This document shows, one piece after another, positions 26,537 to 34,929 of a DNA stretch of 50,510 bases. The stretch is taken from positions 1 to 50,510 of the forward strand of contig CALDUQ010000032.1 in the NCBI GenBank assembly GCA_937924845.1, given 5' to 3'. How positions within the stretch are numbered: the first letter of the stretch is position 1; every line of letters begins with the position of its first letter. Below the pieces are notes generated by a model. The model saw only the letters and a list, made by a program, of their open reading frames with translations, was not told where the DNA came from and ran no database searches. The translations under genes were made by a program, and so were the position numbers. Source of the DNA: an uncultured Flavobacteriaceae bacterium (lineage in GTDB: Bacteria; Bacteroidota; Bacteroidia; Flavobacteriales; Flavobacteriaceae).

Positions 26537-26915
26537 CTATATTTAGATTTTCTTTGTGTGAGAATTTATCAAAAAGCTTATTCATTTTGTTTTGAATACC
26601 ATTAAAGCTTTCTTTTTCTTTACCAATATACAAAATCATTAACGTGTATTGGTTTTTTGTATTGTTAAAATAATTGTGTTTGTTTAACCGATACGCTTCC
26701 CGTAATAATCGCTTTATTTTATTTCGTTGTACGGCAAGTTTAAACTTTTTTTTTGGCACCGAAAATCCGGCTTTAGCTTTAACTTGGTCGCTGAGTTTTA
26801 CTTTAGCATAAACTAATCGTAACGGATAGGCTGATACCGATAAGCCTTCGGTAAAAAGTTGACCCATCAACTTTTTACTTTTTAATTTTTCTGTTTTTGG
26901 AAAATTGTAATTCAT
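26520..26915 (-). CDS. rnpA: Ribonuclease P protein component
   Basis: Small basic protein that assists RNase P RNA in cutting the 5' leader of pre-tRNAs. The 131-residue sequence has the RnpA signature AVQRNKIKRLLREAYRL and the upstream PLRLVYAKV and AKAGFSVPKKKFKLA strands. The canonical rpmH neighbour is missing; it is instead the first gene of an rnpA-ctp-OmpA operon, preceded by a TACCTTTG promoter box 13 nt from its ATG. Confidence 0.94.
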   Translation of the reverse strand: MNYNFPKTEKLKSKKLMGQLFTEGLSVSAYPLRLVYAKVKLSDQVKAKAGFSVPKKKFKLAVQRNKIKRLLREAYRLNKHNYFNNTKNQYTLMILYIGKEKESFNGIQNKMNKLFDKFSHKENLNIDETLS

Positions 26916-26928
26916 GGTTCTTAGACTT

Positions 26929-26936
26929 CAAAGGTA
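26929..26936 (-). promoter_or_regulatory. Probable promoter -7 box of the rnpA operon
   Basis: The minus strand reads TACCTTTG, matching TAnnTTTG, 13 nt before the rnpA ATG and just downstream of the terminator that closes the preceding operon. Confidence 0.55.
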
Positions 26937-26951
26937 ATTATTTAAAAAAAG

Positions 26952-26985
26952 AAAGCCTGTAAATCGAGATAGATTTACAGGCTTT
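26952..26985 (-). terminator. Intrinsic terminator of the USP-SulP-MBL-S8-M1 operon
   Basis: The 14-bp stem AAAGCCTGTAAATC / GATTTACAGGCTTT has the 6-base loop GAGATA (plus-strand reading). On the minus strand it is followed by CTTTTTTT. It lies 20 bases beyond the M1 peptidase stop codon. Confidence 0.9.
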
Positions 26986-27005
26986 ATAAGTCTTTTTTTT
27001 ATAAT

Positions 27006-28829
27006 TTAAAGCGTGTTATTGCTTTTATCAATATCTGCTGTTTGGTTATTAGGGTCAATAGTTACTGACGCTATGCTAGTTTTAGCTTTATTGACTTCAA
27101 ATGTATAAGTAGGTATTGCCCAAGCCCAATCATTTTCAACTATTGTGCTAGTGGCAACTGGCTTTTCACCACGCATCATTTGTAACGGAATATAATGCAG
27201 CTGTTTACTACCATCGGTATAAACAACCTCAACCTCAACAGGCATTGGCATTTTACCTATACGTGACAATGTTATGGCTGTTTTACCATCTTTATCCTCA
27301 ATTGCGCTAACAGCGTAATCAATTGTTTTTGTGGTTTGTGTCCAATCCATTAAGTACCAATCTAACTCCAAACCACTTACAAGCTCGGCAGTATGCAAAA
27401 TGTCATTAGGTGTGGGATGTTTAAATGCAAACTTACTAAAGTATGATTTAAGCGTATTTTTTAAGTTTTCTTCACCAATTATATATCCTAATTGTGCCAA
27501 AAACAAAGCACCTTTGTTATATGCCGCAACACCGTAAGCAAAATTTAAATCATAACGATCGGCATGAGTAGTTTGAGGCTCTTCAACACCACTAGTCGCT
27601 AATCTTATGTACGAATTATAAGTGTTTGCAAAAGGGGTTTTACTGTTTCTGCCAGAAATTTCATTTTCGGCAAGTGTACTAATATAAGTTGTAAAGCCTT
27701 CGTCCATCCACTCGTGTTTAGCCTCATTAGTAGCCAATAAAAACTGAAACCAATTATGAGCTAACTCGTGCGCTGTAACACCAAATAAGCTTTCAAACTT
27801 ACGTTTACCTGTTATTAAAGTACTCATGGCGTACTCCATACCACCATCGCCACCCTGAATTACCGAGTATTGTTTGTATGGATATGTACCGATATGTTCA
27901 GAAAAATAATTCATCAACTCAACAGTTTTGGGTTGTAAATCTTTCCAGTTTTTTAAATAGTTTTCTTCAAGGTCTTTTTTGTAATAAAAATTAAGCATTG
28001 GCCCATTAGGTACTTGCAATTGATCGTGAATATAATCGGGGTCGGCAGCCCAAGTAAAATCATGAACATTAGGTGCAACAAAATGCAATGTTTTTTTATT
28101 TCCTTTTACTTTTGGTTCGCCTTGTAAATATCCTGTACCACCAACTACATATGATTTATCTATAGTGAGTTTTAAATCAAAATCACCCCAAACGCCATGA
28201 AACTCTCGTCCAATGTAAGGGTCGGCATGCCAGCCTTCAAAATCATATTCGGCTAATTTTGGATACCATTGTGACATTGACAAGGCAACACCTTCTCTAT
28301 TATTTCTTCCAGAACGACGTATTTGAACAGGGACTTGAGCCTCAAAATTCATATTAAAAGTTGCTTTTTCACCAGGTTTAATTGGAGTTGCCAAATCAAC
28401 TTCTAATATAGTACCAACGGTTTCATAATTTAATTTTTTACCGTTTTGTTTTAATGAGTTTACTTTAATGTAACCTATTTCATTGGGCTTTAAAGTGCTT
28501 ATTCGGCTTTCAATAATAGGGTTTTCTTTTGTTCCTTTATTTACGGTCATTCTGCCATCAGGATCTTTTATGTTTTGTAAACGCACATCCATTTCGCTAC
28601 CAGGCTGAAACGCATTAAAATATAAATGATAATACACCCGAGTTAAAACATCGGGTGAATTATTGGTATACTCTAAAGTTTGTTTGCCTTTGTATTGATA
28701 GGTATTAACATCCATATCAATAGCCATCTCATAGTTTACGTGCTGTTGCCAATACTTAGTATTTTGTGACGATACCACAAATGCTAATAAAAATATAGCT
28801 GCAGCAGTAAATTGTTTTAGGTTTTTCAT
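27006..28829 (-). CDS. M1-family zinc aminopeptidase, secreted
   Basis: A 607-residue exported metallopeptidase. A signal peptide ends near VVSSQN. The N-terminal beta domain is followed by the catalytic domain with GGDGGMEYAMSTL (the GxMEN-type substrate motif) and the zinc site HELAHNW (His354, Glu355, His358) with Glu377 in WMDEGFTTYIS, spaced as in HExxHx18E. It cleaves N-terminal residues from peptides in the periplasm or outside. It is the last gene of the five-gene operon, 9 bases after the S8 protease, which suggests joint extracellular protein degradation. Confidence 0.93.
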   Translation of the reverse strand: MKNLKQFTAAAIFLLAFVVSSQNTKYWQQHVNYEMAIDMDVNTYQYKGKQTLEYTNNSPDVLTRVYYHLYFNAFQPGSEMDVRLQNIKDPDGRMTVNKGTKENPIIESRISTLKPNEIGYIKVNSLKQNGKKLNYETVGTILEVDLATPIKPGEKATFNMNFEAQVPVQIRRSGRNNREGVALSMSQWYPKLAEYDFEGWHADPYIGREFHGVWGDFDLKLTIDKSYVVGGTGYLQGEPKVKGNKKTLHFVAPNVHDFTWAADPDYIHDQLQVPNGPMLNFYYKKDLEENYLKNWKDLQPKTVELMNYFSEHIGTYPYKQYSVIQGGDGGMEYAMSTLITGKRKFESLFGVTAHELAHNWFQFLLATNEAKHEWMDEGFTTYISTLAENEISGRNSKTPFANTYNSYIRLATSGVEEPQTTHADRYDLNFAYGVAAYNKGALFLAQLGYIIGEENLKNTLKSYFSKFAFKHPTPNDILHTAELVSGLELDWYLMDWTQTTKTIDYAVSAIEDKDGKTAITLSRIGKMPMPVEVEVVYTDGSKQLHYIPLQMMRGEKPVATSTIVENDWAWAIPTYTFEVNKAKTSIASVTIDPNNQTADIDKSNNTL

Positions 28830-28838
28830 TTTAAATAT

Positions 28839-30449
28839 TTATTTTGATAATCTATCAGCCAAAACTAATGCGTTGTATGCGTTTGCCATTTTCCCTGATT
28901 TAGATAATGTACTAAATGGTTTAATATTATTAGCATCTCCTCCAACTACAACTTTAAGCGGAATTGGTAAGCCTGATTGTAAAATAATATTTTTAACTTG
29001 ACTTGCTTTAAGTTTAGGATATTGCGACCTAATTAAAGCTGCAATACCAGCTACAGCAGGAGCTGCCATTGATGTGCCACCGTAAGTTTTGTACTCATTT
29101 TGTGGTGTTGCAGAATATATTTGTGCTCCTGGCGCAAATACATCAACATTATTTTGTCCGTAATTTGAAAAATTTGCCACCATTTCGCTACCATATTTTG
29201 GTGCTAATGCGCCTACGCGAATGTAAGTATCTGATATTTCATTACCATTTATATTATCATCAGGAAAATTAGGTGTTACATCAATATCAGCACCATCATT
29301 TCCAGCAGCATGTACAAATACAACGTCATTTTTTGCAGCATAAGTTATGGCATCTCTTACCCACTCACTTTGCTGTGAAAATGATTTACCAAAACTACCA
29401 TTAATTACTTTTGCGCCATTATCAACCGCATAACGGATTGCTTTTGCAATATCTTTATCATATTCATCACCATTTGGAACTGCTCTAATAGACATTATTT
29501 GTACATTATTAGCAACACCATTAGCACCTTTGCCATTATTACGTTCGGCAGCAACAATACCTGCAACGTGTGTACCGTGGCTTTCAGATTTTTTAACTGG
29601 TTTTACATTACCGTCACCGTAACCTGGTTTGTCATTAAAATCATCTGGATTATCGCCAGTAGTACGTCCATTAAAATCTTTATTATAGTTGTAATTAAGC
29701 TGATCGGTAAAATGCTCAACAGCACCTTTTAGCTCTTCTACCCCTGCTTGTATACTTTCAATACCAAAAGCTTTCATTTGTGTGGCTGCTCCTTTATATT
29801 TATTAAGTGTTTCGTCGGTAGTTTCTAACGCATCGATATCGGCAAACGTATAATCATCTTTTTTAAAGTGCTTAGCAAAAGCTTTATCAGCCTCGTTTAG
29901 CGAATTATAAATTTGCTCATATTGTTGCTTTTTTTGTAACGCTTCGGTTCTAGTTTTGTCATATTTAGCTTTAGCTTCGGCATATCTTGGTATACTGGTG
30001 TCGCCTTTTGCTACAATACGTGTTAGCTCTAACTGCTCATTATAGGCTTTACCTAAAAAATTCCAGCCATGTATGTCATCAATATAGCCGTTTTTATCAT
30101 CATCTTTACCATTGTTTGGTATTTCTTTGGTGTTGGTCCAAAGTACACCATCTAAATCTTCATGGTCAATATCAATTCCAGAATCAATTACTGCTACTAT
30201 TGTAGTTTTTCCTTTTTTACCTTTAATAATTTCGGCGTAAGCCTTATCAACACTCATACCTGGTATGGTATCTTTAACGATATCTAAATGTCCCCAGGTT
30301 TGTTTTTCATTTGTGGTTAAGTCAGATATTTTAATTGGTGTGTTATCAATACTTTCAATAGGTGTTGAAAGTATTGGCGCTACAGTTCCACAACCAAATA
30401 ACATGGCTGAGGCTGATACTACTGTAAAAATAGATTTGATTGTATTCAT
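28839..30449 (-). CDS. S8-family subtilisin-like protease, lipoprotein
   Basis: A 536-residue lipoprotein (lipobox LFGC, Cys20) with a subtilisin fold. The catalytic Asp89 is in VAVIDSGIDIDHEDL, His in SHGTHVAGIVAAERNN, the oxyanion-hole Asn in HAAGNDG, and Ser in YGGTSMAAPAVAGIAAL. About 200 residues rich in Lys/Glu separate the Asp and His motifs, a long charged insertion compared with classical subtilisins. No separate propeptide is obvious. It sits 10 bases after the MBL gene and 9 before the M1 peptidase in the operon. Confidence 0.93.
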   Translation of the reverse strand: MNTIKSIFTVVSASAMLFGCGTVAPILSTPIESIDNTPIKISDLTTNEKQTWGHLDIVKDTIPGMSVDKAYAEIIKGKKGKTTIVAVIDSGIDIDHEDLDGVLWTNTKEIPNNGKDDDKNGYIDDIHGWNFLGKAYNEQLELTRIVAKGDTSIPRYAEAKAKYDKTRTEALQKKQQYEQIYNSLNEADKAFAKHFKKDDYTFADIDALETTDETLNKYKGAATQMKAFGIESIQAGVEELKGAVEHFTDQLNYNYNKDFNGRTTGDNPDDFNDKPGYGDGNVKPVKKSESHGTHVAGIVAAERNNGKGANGVANNVQIMSIRAVPNGDEYDKDIAKAIRYAVDNGAKVINGSFGKSFSQQSEWVRDAITYAAKNDVVFVHAAGNDGADIDVTPNFPDDNINGNEISDTYIRVGALAPKYGSEMVANFSNYGQNNVDVFAPGAQIYSATPQNEYKTYGGTSMAAPAVAGIAALIRSQYPKLKASQVKNIILQSGLPIPLKVVVGGDANNIKPFSTLSKSGKMANAYNALVLADRLSK

Positions 30450-30459
30450 ATAATTGTAG

Positions 30460-31320
30460 TTAATTAAAAATTTGATTGCAAGTAAATGTTTCGTTAAGTC
30501 GTACCCCTTTTTCGGTATGCTTAACCGTAATAATTTCGTTATGAGCGTCGTGCTCTAAAAAAAGGTAATAGTTATTATCGGCAGCAGTGTTTAAAAACAA
30601 AGCTTTTTCATCTAGCGTAAGCAAAGGCCTAGTATCATAACCCATTACAAATGGTATTGGTAAATGCCCTACGGTTGGTAATACATCTGCCATAAAGGCA
30701 ATGGTCATGCCTTTATATTTTATTATAGGTAGCATTTGTTTTTCGGTATGGCCGTTGGCAAAAAACAAACCAAAACCTAATTCTGATGTTTCGGTAAATT
30801 GCGTATTTACATTTGATATAAATTTAAGTTGACCAGACTCTTGCATTGGCAAAAGGTTTTCTTTTAAAAAAGATGCTTTTTCACGATTATTAGGCTGCGT
30901 TGCCCATTGCCAGTGGTTTGCATTGGTCCAAAAATGAGCGTTTTTAAAAGCCGTTTCATAGCCTGTTTTATTAGCATTCCAGTTAACACTACCCCCACAA
31001 TGGTCAAAATGTAAATGGGTCATAAACACATCGGTAATATCATCTCGATGAAACCCATATGCTTTTAATGAACTGTCTAGAGTGTCATTGCCCCAAAGAT
31101 GATAGTAGCCAAAAAATTTATCTGATTGTTTGTTGCCCATTCCTGTATCAATTAAAATAAGGCGCTTGCCATCTTCAATTAATAGGCATCGTGCAGCAAT
31201 ATCAATCATATTATTGGCGTCGGCAGGATTGGTTTTTTGCCATAATGCCTTCGGAACAACACCAAACATTGCGCCTCCATCAAGTTTAAAATTACCAGAA
31301 TTAATTGGATATAATTTCAT
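30460..31320 (-). CDS. MBL-fold metallo-hydrolase
   Basis: A 286-residue protein with the metallo-beta-lactamase metal-binding motif THLHFDHCGG (His102, His104, Asp106, His107), a further His in FFANGHTEKQMLP and an Asp in IAFMADVLPT. There is no signal peptide. It resembles the lactonase-like branch of the family, but substrate cannot be deduced; quorum-quenching lactonase, other lactonase or esterase activity are all possible. It lies in the operon 15 bases after the SulP gene. Confidence 0.88.
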   Translation of the reverse strand: MKLYPINSGNFKLDGGAMFGVVPKALWQKTNPADANNMIDIAARCLLIEDGKRLILIDTGMGNKQSDKFFGYYHLWGNDTLDSSLKAYGFHRDDITDVFMTHLHFDHCGGSVNWNANKTGYETAFKNAHFWTNANHWQWATQPNNREKASFLKENLLPMQESGQLKFISNVNTQFTETSELGFGLFFANGHTEKQMLPIIKYKGMTIAFMADVLPTVGHLPIPFVMGYDTRPLLTLDEKALFLNTAADNNYYLFLEHDAHNEIITVKHTEKGVRLNETFTCNQIFN

Positions 31321-31335
31321 ACGTCCTGCAAATTA

Positions 31336-33555
31336 CTAAAAAGTAGTACATTTTGTTACGATTGAAAACTGTTTTTTTAATTGCTTACCAAAGTTTAACA
31401 TTGCTTTAAGTTCTTTTATACTTGCTAAACGCTCTTTTTGATATATTAAAACCGAATTACCCTTAGACTCTACATGATAATAAGGGTTACTTTCAAAAAA
31501 GTGAACGGTATCGTCATTAAAAAAAGCTTTTATTTCGATTTCATCTACGCCTGTTAATAAAAATCGTTTTGAAAAATCGGGATGATTTTTTAATGCAATA
31601 TCATGAACTACAGTAAATGACTGCATTTTTTCTAAAAACCCCTCTTTGTCTATTGAAAATTTTGGTATTTGCTCTTCCAAATTAAATTGCAACATTGTAG
31701 ATCGTACAACTTCTTTTGCAATGAACTCACCTTCAGAAAACTCAATATCAAACACATTTAATTCGTTTGCGTTATCAGATAATTGGTTGTAAATAAAGTT
31801 GATTTTTTTGGTTTTAAAATAATTGTAATCGTTTAAAAAGCTCGTGTTTTTTACCTTTTTTGTATTAAACACTAATTTATAATCTGTGGCAAGGGCTTTA
31901 AGCGTGTTTTGCCTTCGGGTAAGGTTACTGGCAAATATTTTGGCTACGGGTAACACGCGTCGTAACGCAAACGGGTGAGCCGAATCGGCATTATGCATAT
32001 CAAGGCCTGTCACATCAAAATGACCACCCTTTTTTTGAAATAACTCCTGGTAGCTGTGCAAATTTTCCATAACAGTGTGGTCTACAAATTCGCATAGCGA
32101 AAAATCAACAATAACCTCTTTATTTTCAGGTATTTCGTCTAGTTTTTGTTTTAATTTAGTGTAATTTAAAAACGTACAATAGTGTTTAACGCTAACAAAA
32201 TAATTGCCAACACCGCCCTCTTCTTTAAACATTAACACATTAGGTTTTAATATGTTTTTTAAAAACAAGCCCACATTTTTACTAATTACAAAATGTATAA
32301 TTAACGTTACTAAAACACCAGCTAATATTCCTGTAATAAGTCCTATTTTTAATGTCACTATTAATGTTGTGAAAAATATAATTAATTGTTCTTTGCCAAT
32401 GTTAAACACAGAAATCACTTTTTTTGGTGACGCCAATTTATATCCCGTAAACACTAAAATAGCCATTAATGCCGGTAACGGAATTCTAGTAAGTTGCGTA
32501 CTAAACAGCATAATAAACAACAGTAAAAACAGGGCGTGAAAAAAATTTGCCGATCGGTTAGTACCGCCATTATTAACATTTACCGAGCTACGTGCAATTA
32601 CGGTAACTACATTTAATCCGCCCAAAAAACCACTAACAATTGTTGCTAACCCTAGTGCTTTTATATCTTTATTAACGTTAGATCGTCGTTTTTCTGGATC
32701 TAACTTATCAACCGCTTTTATACTTAATAGCGACTCAATACTAGCTATTAAAGTTAATGCTAATACGCTACTAAAAAACGACCAACTAAAAACATTTGAA
32801 AAATTAGGTGTTGGTAGTTGAGTTACAATTTCATTAATTGATGGTATGCCCGAAATCATATACTGCGGATGAATTGGGTTGGGGGTTTTTAAAACCAATT
32901 CAACATAATAACTAAACCCAATAGACAATAATACAATCCACATTGGTGCAGGTATAAGCTGCAAGTATTTATTACGTATTTTGGGATAAAAAATCATAAT
33001 TGCTAAACTTAACACACCTGCTATTGCTGCATAGGTTAAGCTTGAATCGGTATATAAAAACACTTGCTTTATCGTGTTTGGTATTTCTAATAAATAATCA
33101 ACACTATTAGCCCTTGTAATTTTATTAGCAAGCATAATATGAAATTGCTTGCCTAAAATAATTAAACCAATAGCGGCCAACATGCCTTGAATTGCCGATG
33201 ACGGAAAATAATTAGCCAATTTACCCAAACGCAAAAAACCTAATACAATTAACAGTAACCCTGAGCAAATAATCGCAGCATATGCACTATTTAAACCTAA
33301 GGTTGCTATTGCGATAAGCAAAACGCCTACCAACCCATTACCCGGACCCGAAATAGTTACATTACTACCTCCAAGTATTGACACCAACACACCACCCACA
33401 ATAGCAGCAATAACCCCTGCAATTGGTGGCGCCTCACTAGCCATAGCTAAGCCCAAACCAAGCGGCAATGCAATTAAACTAACTACTAATCCCGAAAATA
33501 TGTTTTTTGGCAAGGCTTTTATAAACCCTTTAGCTTGATTTGATTTATTACTCAT
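31336..33555 (-). CDS. SulP-family anion transporter with STAS domain and C-terminal extension
   Basis: A 739-residue inner-membrane transporter. About 10-14 hydrophobic helices span residues 15-430 (SulP opening FSGLVVSLIALPLGLGLAMAS, GPGNGLVGVLL). A STAS domain follows (around 440-560, with VIVDFSLCEFVDHTVMENLHSY). Beyond it is a roughly 150-residue soluble tail that I cannot match to a family. SulP proteins carry sulfate, bicarbonate or other anions; bicarbonate or sulfate cannot be separated by eye. The gene overlaps the universal stress protein gene by 4 bases and starts the transport part of the operon. Confidence 0.88.
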   Translation of the reverse strand: MSNKSNQAKGFIKALPKNIFSGLVVSLIALPLGLGLAMASEAPPIAGVIAAIVGGVLVSILGGSNVTISGPGNGLVGVLLIAIATLGLNSAYAAIICSGLLLIVLGFLRLGKLANYFPSSAIQGMLAAIGLIILGKQFHIMLANKITRANSVDYLLEIPNTIKQVFLYTDSSLTYAAIAGVLSLAIMIFYPKIRNKYLQLIPAPMWIVLLSIGFSYYVELVLKTPNPIHPQYMISGIPSINEIVTQLPTPNFSNVFSWSFFSSVLALTLIASIESLLSIKAVDKLDPEKRRSNVNKDIKALGLATIVSGFLGGLNVVTVIARSSVNVNNGGTNRSANFFHALFLLLFIMLFSTQLTRIPLPALMAILVFTGYKLASPKKVISVFNIGKEQLIIFFTTLIVTLKIGLITGILAGVLVTLIIHFVISKNVGLFLKNILKPNVLMFKEEGGVGNYFVSVKHYCTFLNYTKLKQKLDEIPENKEVIVDFSLCEFVDHTVMENLHSYQELFQKKGGHFDVTGLDMHNADSAHPFALRRVLPVAKIFASNLTRRQNTLKALATDYKLVFNTKKVKNTSFLNDYNYFKTKKINFIYNQLSDNANELNVFDIEFSEGEFIAKEVVRSTMLQFNLEEQIPKFSIDKEGFLEKMQSFTVVHDIALKNHPDFSKRFLLTGVDEIEIKAFFNDDTVHFFESNPYYHVESKGNSVLIYQKERLASIKELKAMLNFGKQLKKQFSIVTKCTTF

Positions 33556-34400
33556 CGTATAATTAACACATCGGTTGGTAATTCAGTTAAAATATATTCT
33601 ATATCATGAGGGAAAACTCGATCCCAAAAAGAAGTTTTATTTGGCGCATTCATTATTAACAAATCTGCTCTAACTAATTGGGCATAATGCCCTATAGAAT
33701 ATCCACTTTTTCCAAAAATGGATTGTGTTGTAAAATTTGATTTTGATTTATAAACAGTAGGTATGTTTTCAATTATTTTATTTATCCTAGAGTTTTCTCT
33801 AAGCTGAATACGCTCTTTAACAATTGTTGATTTTCTTAACGATTTATCATCTTCAACATTAACATGCACTTGATGCTGACTAATTTCCTCTACAATAGTT
33901 AATTTTTTAGCCTCTAAATGATGACTTACATAAAAAGCCGACTCAATAGCTTGATGTGTTTTTGGACTTTTCAATCCGTTTACAACAATATGCTTACAAG
34001 GACTAGGTGCTACCGTCGGGTTAATTAACAATAACACCGAGCATTGTGCTTTACGTGTTATTTTTCGTGCAATAGAGCCCACATAATATTTTAGGATATT
34101 TTCTTTTTTTAAAGCGCCAATTACTAATAAATCGACTTTATTTTTTTTTGAAACCGATAAAATTACATCAACAGGTTTTCCTGTTTTAAAAACAACTTTG
34201 TATTGCAAGCCATTAGCCAAAAAAGGCTTTAATAAATTGCTAAACACTTCGTTTTTATCATCAGAGGCTTCGCCAACATGAATTAGCGTTAATTTAGAGT
34301 TAAACTTAATACACAACCTTGCTACAGCATTTAAGTTAGCGTTTAAATTAGGCGAAAAAGTAACCCCAATACCAATGTTATCAAATGGATTTGTTTTCAA
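33552..34400 (-). CDS. Universal stress protein with two tandem Usp domains
   Basis: A 282-residue cytoplasmic protein with two UspA-like halves: residues about 1-140 (GIGVTFSPNLNANLNAVARL, DLLVIGALKKENILKYYVGSIARKITRKAQCSVLL) and 150-282 (HIVVNGLKSPKTHQAIESAF, ADLLIMNAPN). The second half lacks a clear ATP-binding GxxG(S/T). The only in-frame start is TTG at 34398-34400; no ATG is available nearby. It overlaps the SulP gene by 4 bases, so the pair are translated together and the Usp may regulate the transporter. Confidence 0.85.
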   Translation of the reverse strand: MKTNPFDNIGIGVTFSPNLNANLNAVARLCIKFNSKLTLIHVGEASDDKNEVFSNLLKPFLANGLQYKVVFKTGKPVDVILSVSKKNKVDLLVIGALKKENILKYYVGSIARKITRKAQCSVLLLINPTVAPSPCKHIVVNGLKSPKTHQAIESAFYVSHHLEAKKLTIVEEISQHQVHVNVEDDKSLRKSTIVKERIQLRENSRINKIIENIPTVYKSKSNFTTQSIFGKSGYSIGHYAQLVRADLLIMNAPNKTSFWDRVFPHDIEYILTELPTDVLIIR

Positions 34401-34533
34401 ACAAAAAAATTATAAAAGTGAATGCGAAAGATACAATTTTTTAAAAACACACCTATGGTCACCCCATACATTTTAACCAACAACTTACATAACTAATTAA
34501 GTTTAATTAACTTCGCCATCATAAAAATAACAA

Positions 34534-34890
34534 ATGTCAAGAGACGAAATTTTAAAAAACCGTTGGGAAAGTGTTGTTACAAAACTATCAAAGCAATTTG
34601 CTGATGGTGACACGCTAGACTTAGACGCTATTATATATTTAATTGGAGTACAAGAGCTAGGGCAGCTTAATCGTAAATTTAAAAAAGATGATAAAGTCGC
34701 ACTAATGCACATCGCTATTTGTAAACTTTTAGAACCTTATGGGTATTACAAGTTTGATTATTTTGATGATGATGGTTGGCCGCATTACTCGATTATTGAA
34801 CAATTACCACCGTTAAAAGCAGGCGAACAAAGCGTGTTAATGAAAGAAGCCATTGTAACTTATTTTTTAGAATCTAAAATGATTTCATAA
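34534..34890 (+). CDS. Conserved-looking protein of unknown function
   Basis: A 118-residue soluble protein that I do not recognise. It has no signal peptide or membrane helix. It is acidic with a helical pattern (DEILKNRWESVVTKLSKQFADG), a hydrophobic core (AIIYLIGVQELGQL) and a conserved-looking FDYFDDDGWPHYSIIEQLPPL segment. It is a single gene, divergent from the USP operon and ahead of a TonB receptor pair. Codon use is like the surroundings, so it is a real gene. Confidence 0.75.
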   Translation: MSRDEILKNRWESVVTKLSKQFADGDTLDLDAIIYLIGVQELGQLNRKFKKDDKVALMHIAICKLLEPYGYYKFDYFDDDGWPHYSIIEQLPPLKAGEQSVLMKEAIVTYFLESKMIS

Positions 34891-34929
34891 ATTTTATGTA
34901 ACTTTATAAGTAACTAAAAACTAACAACT

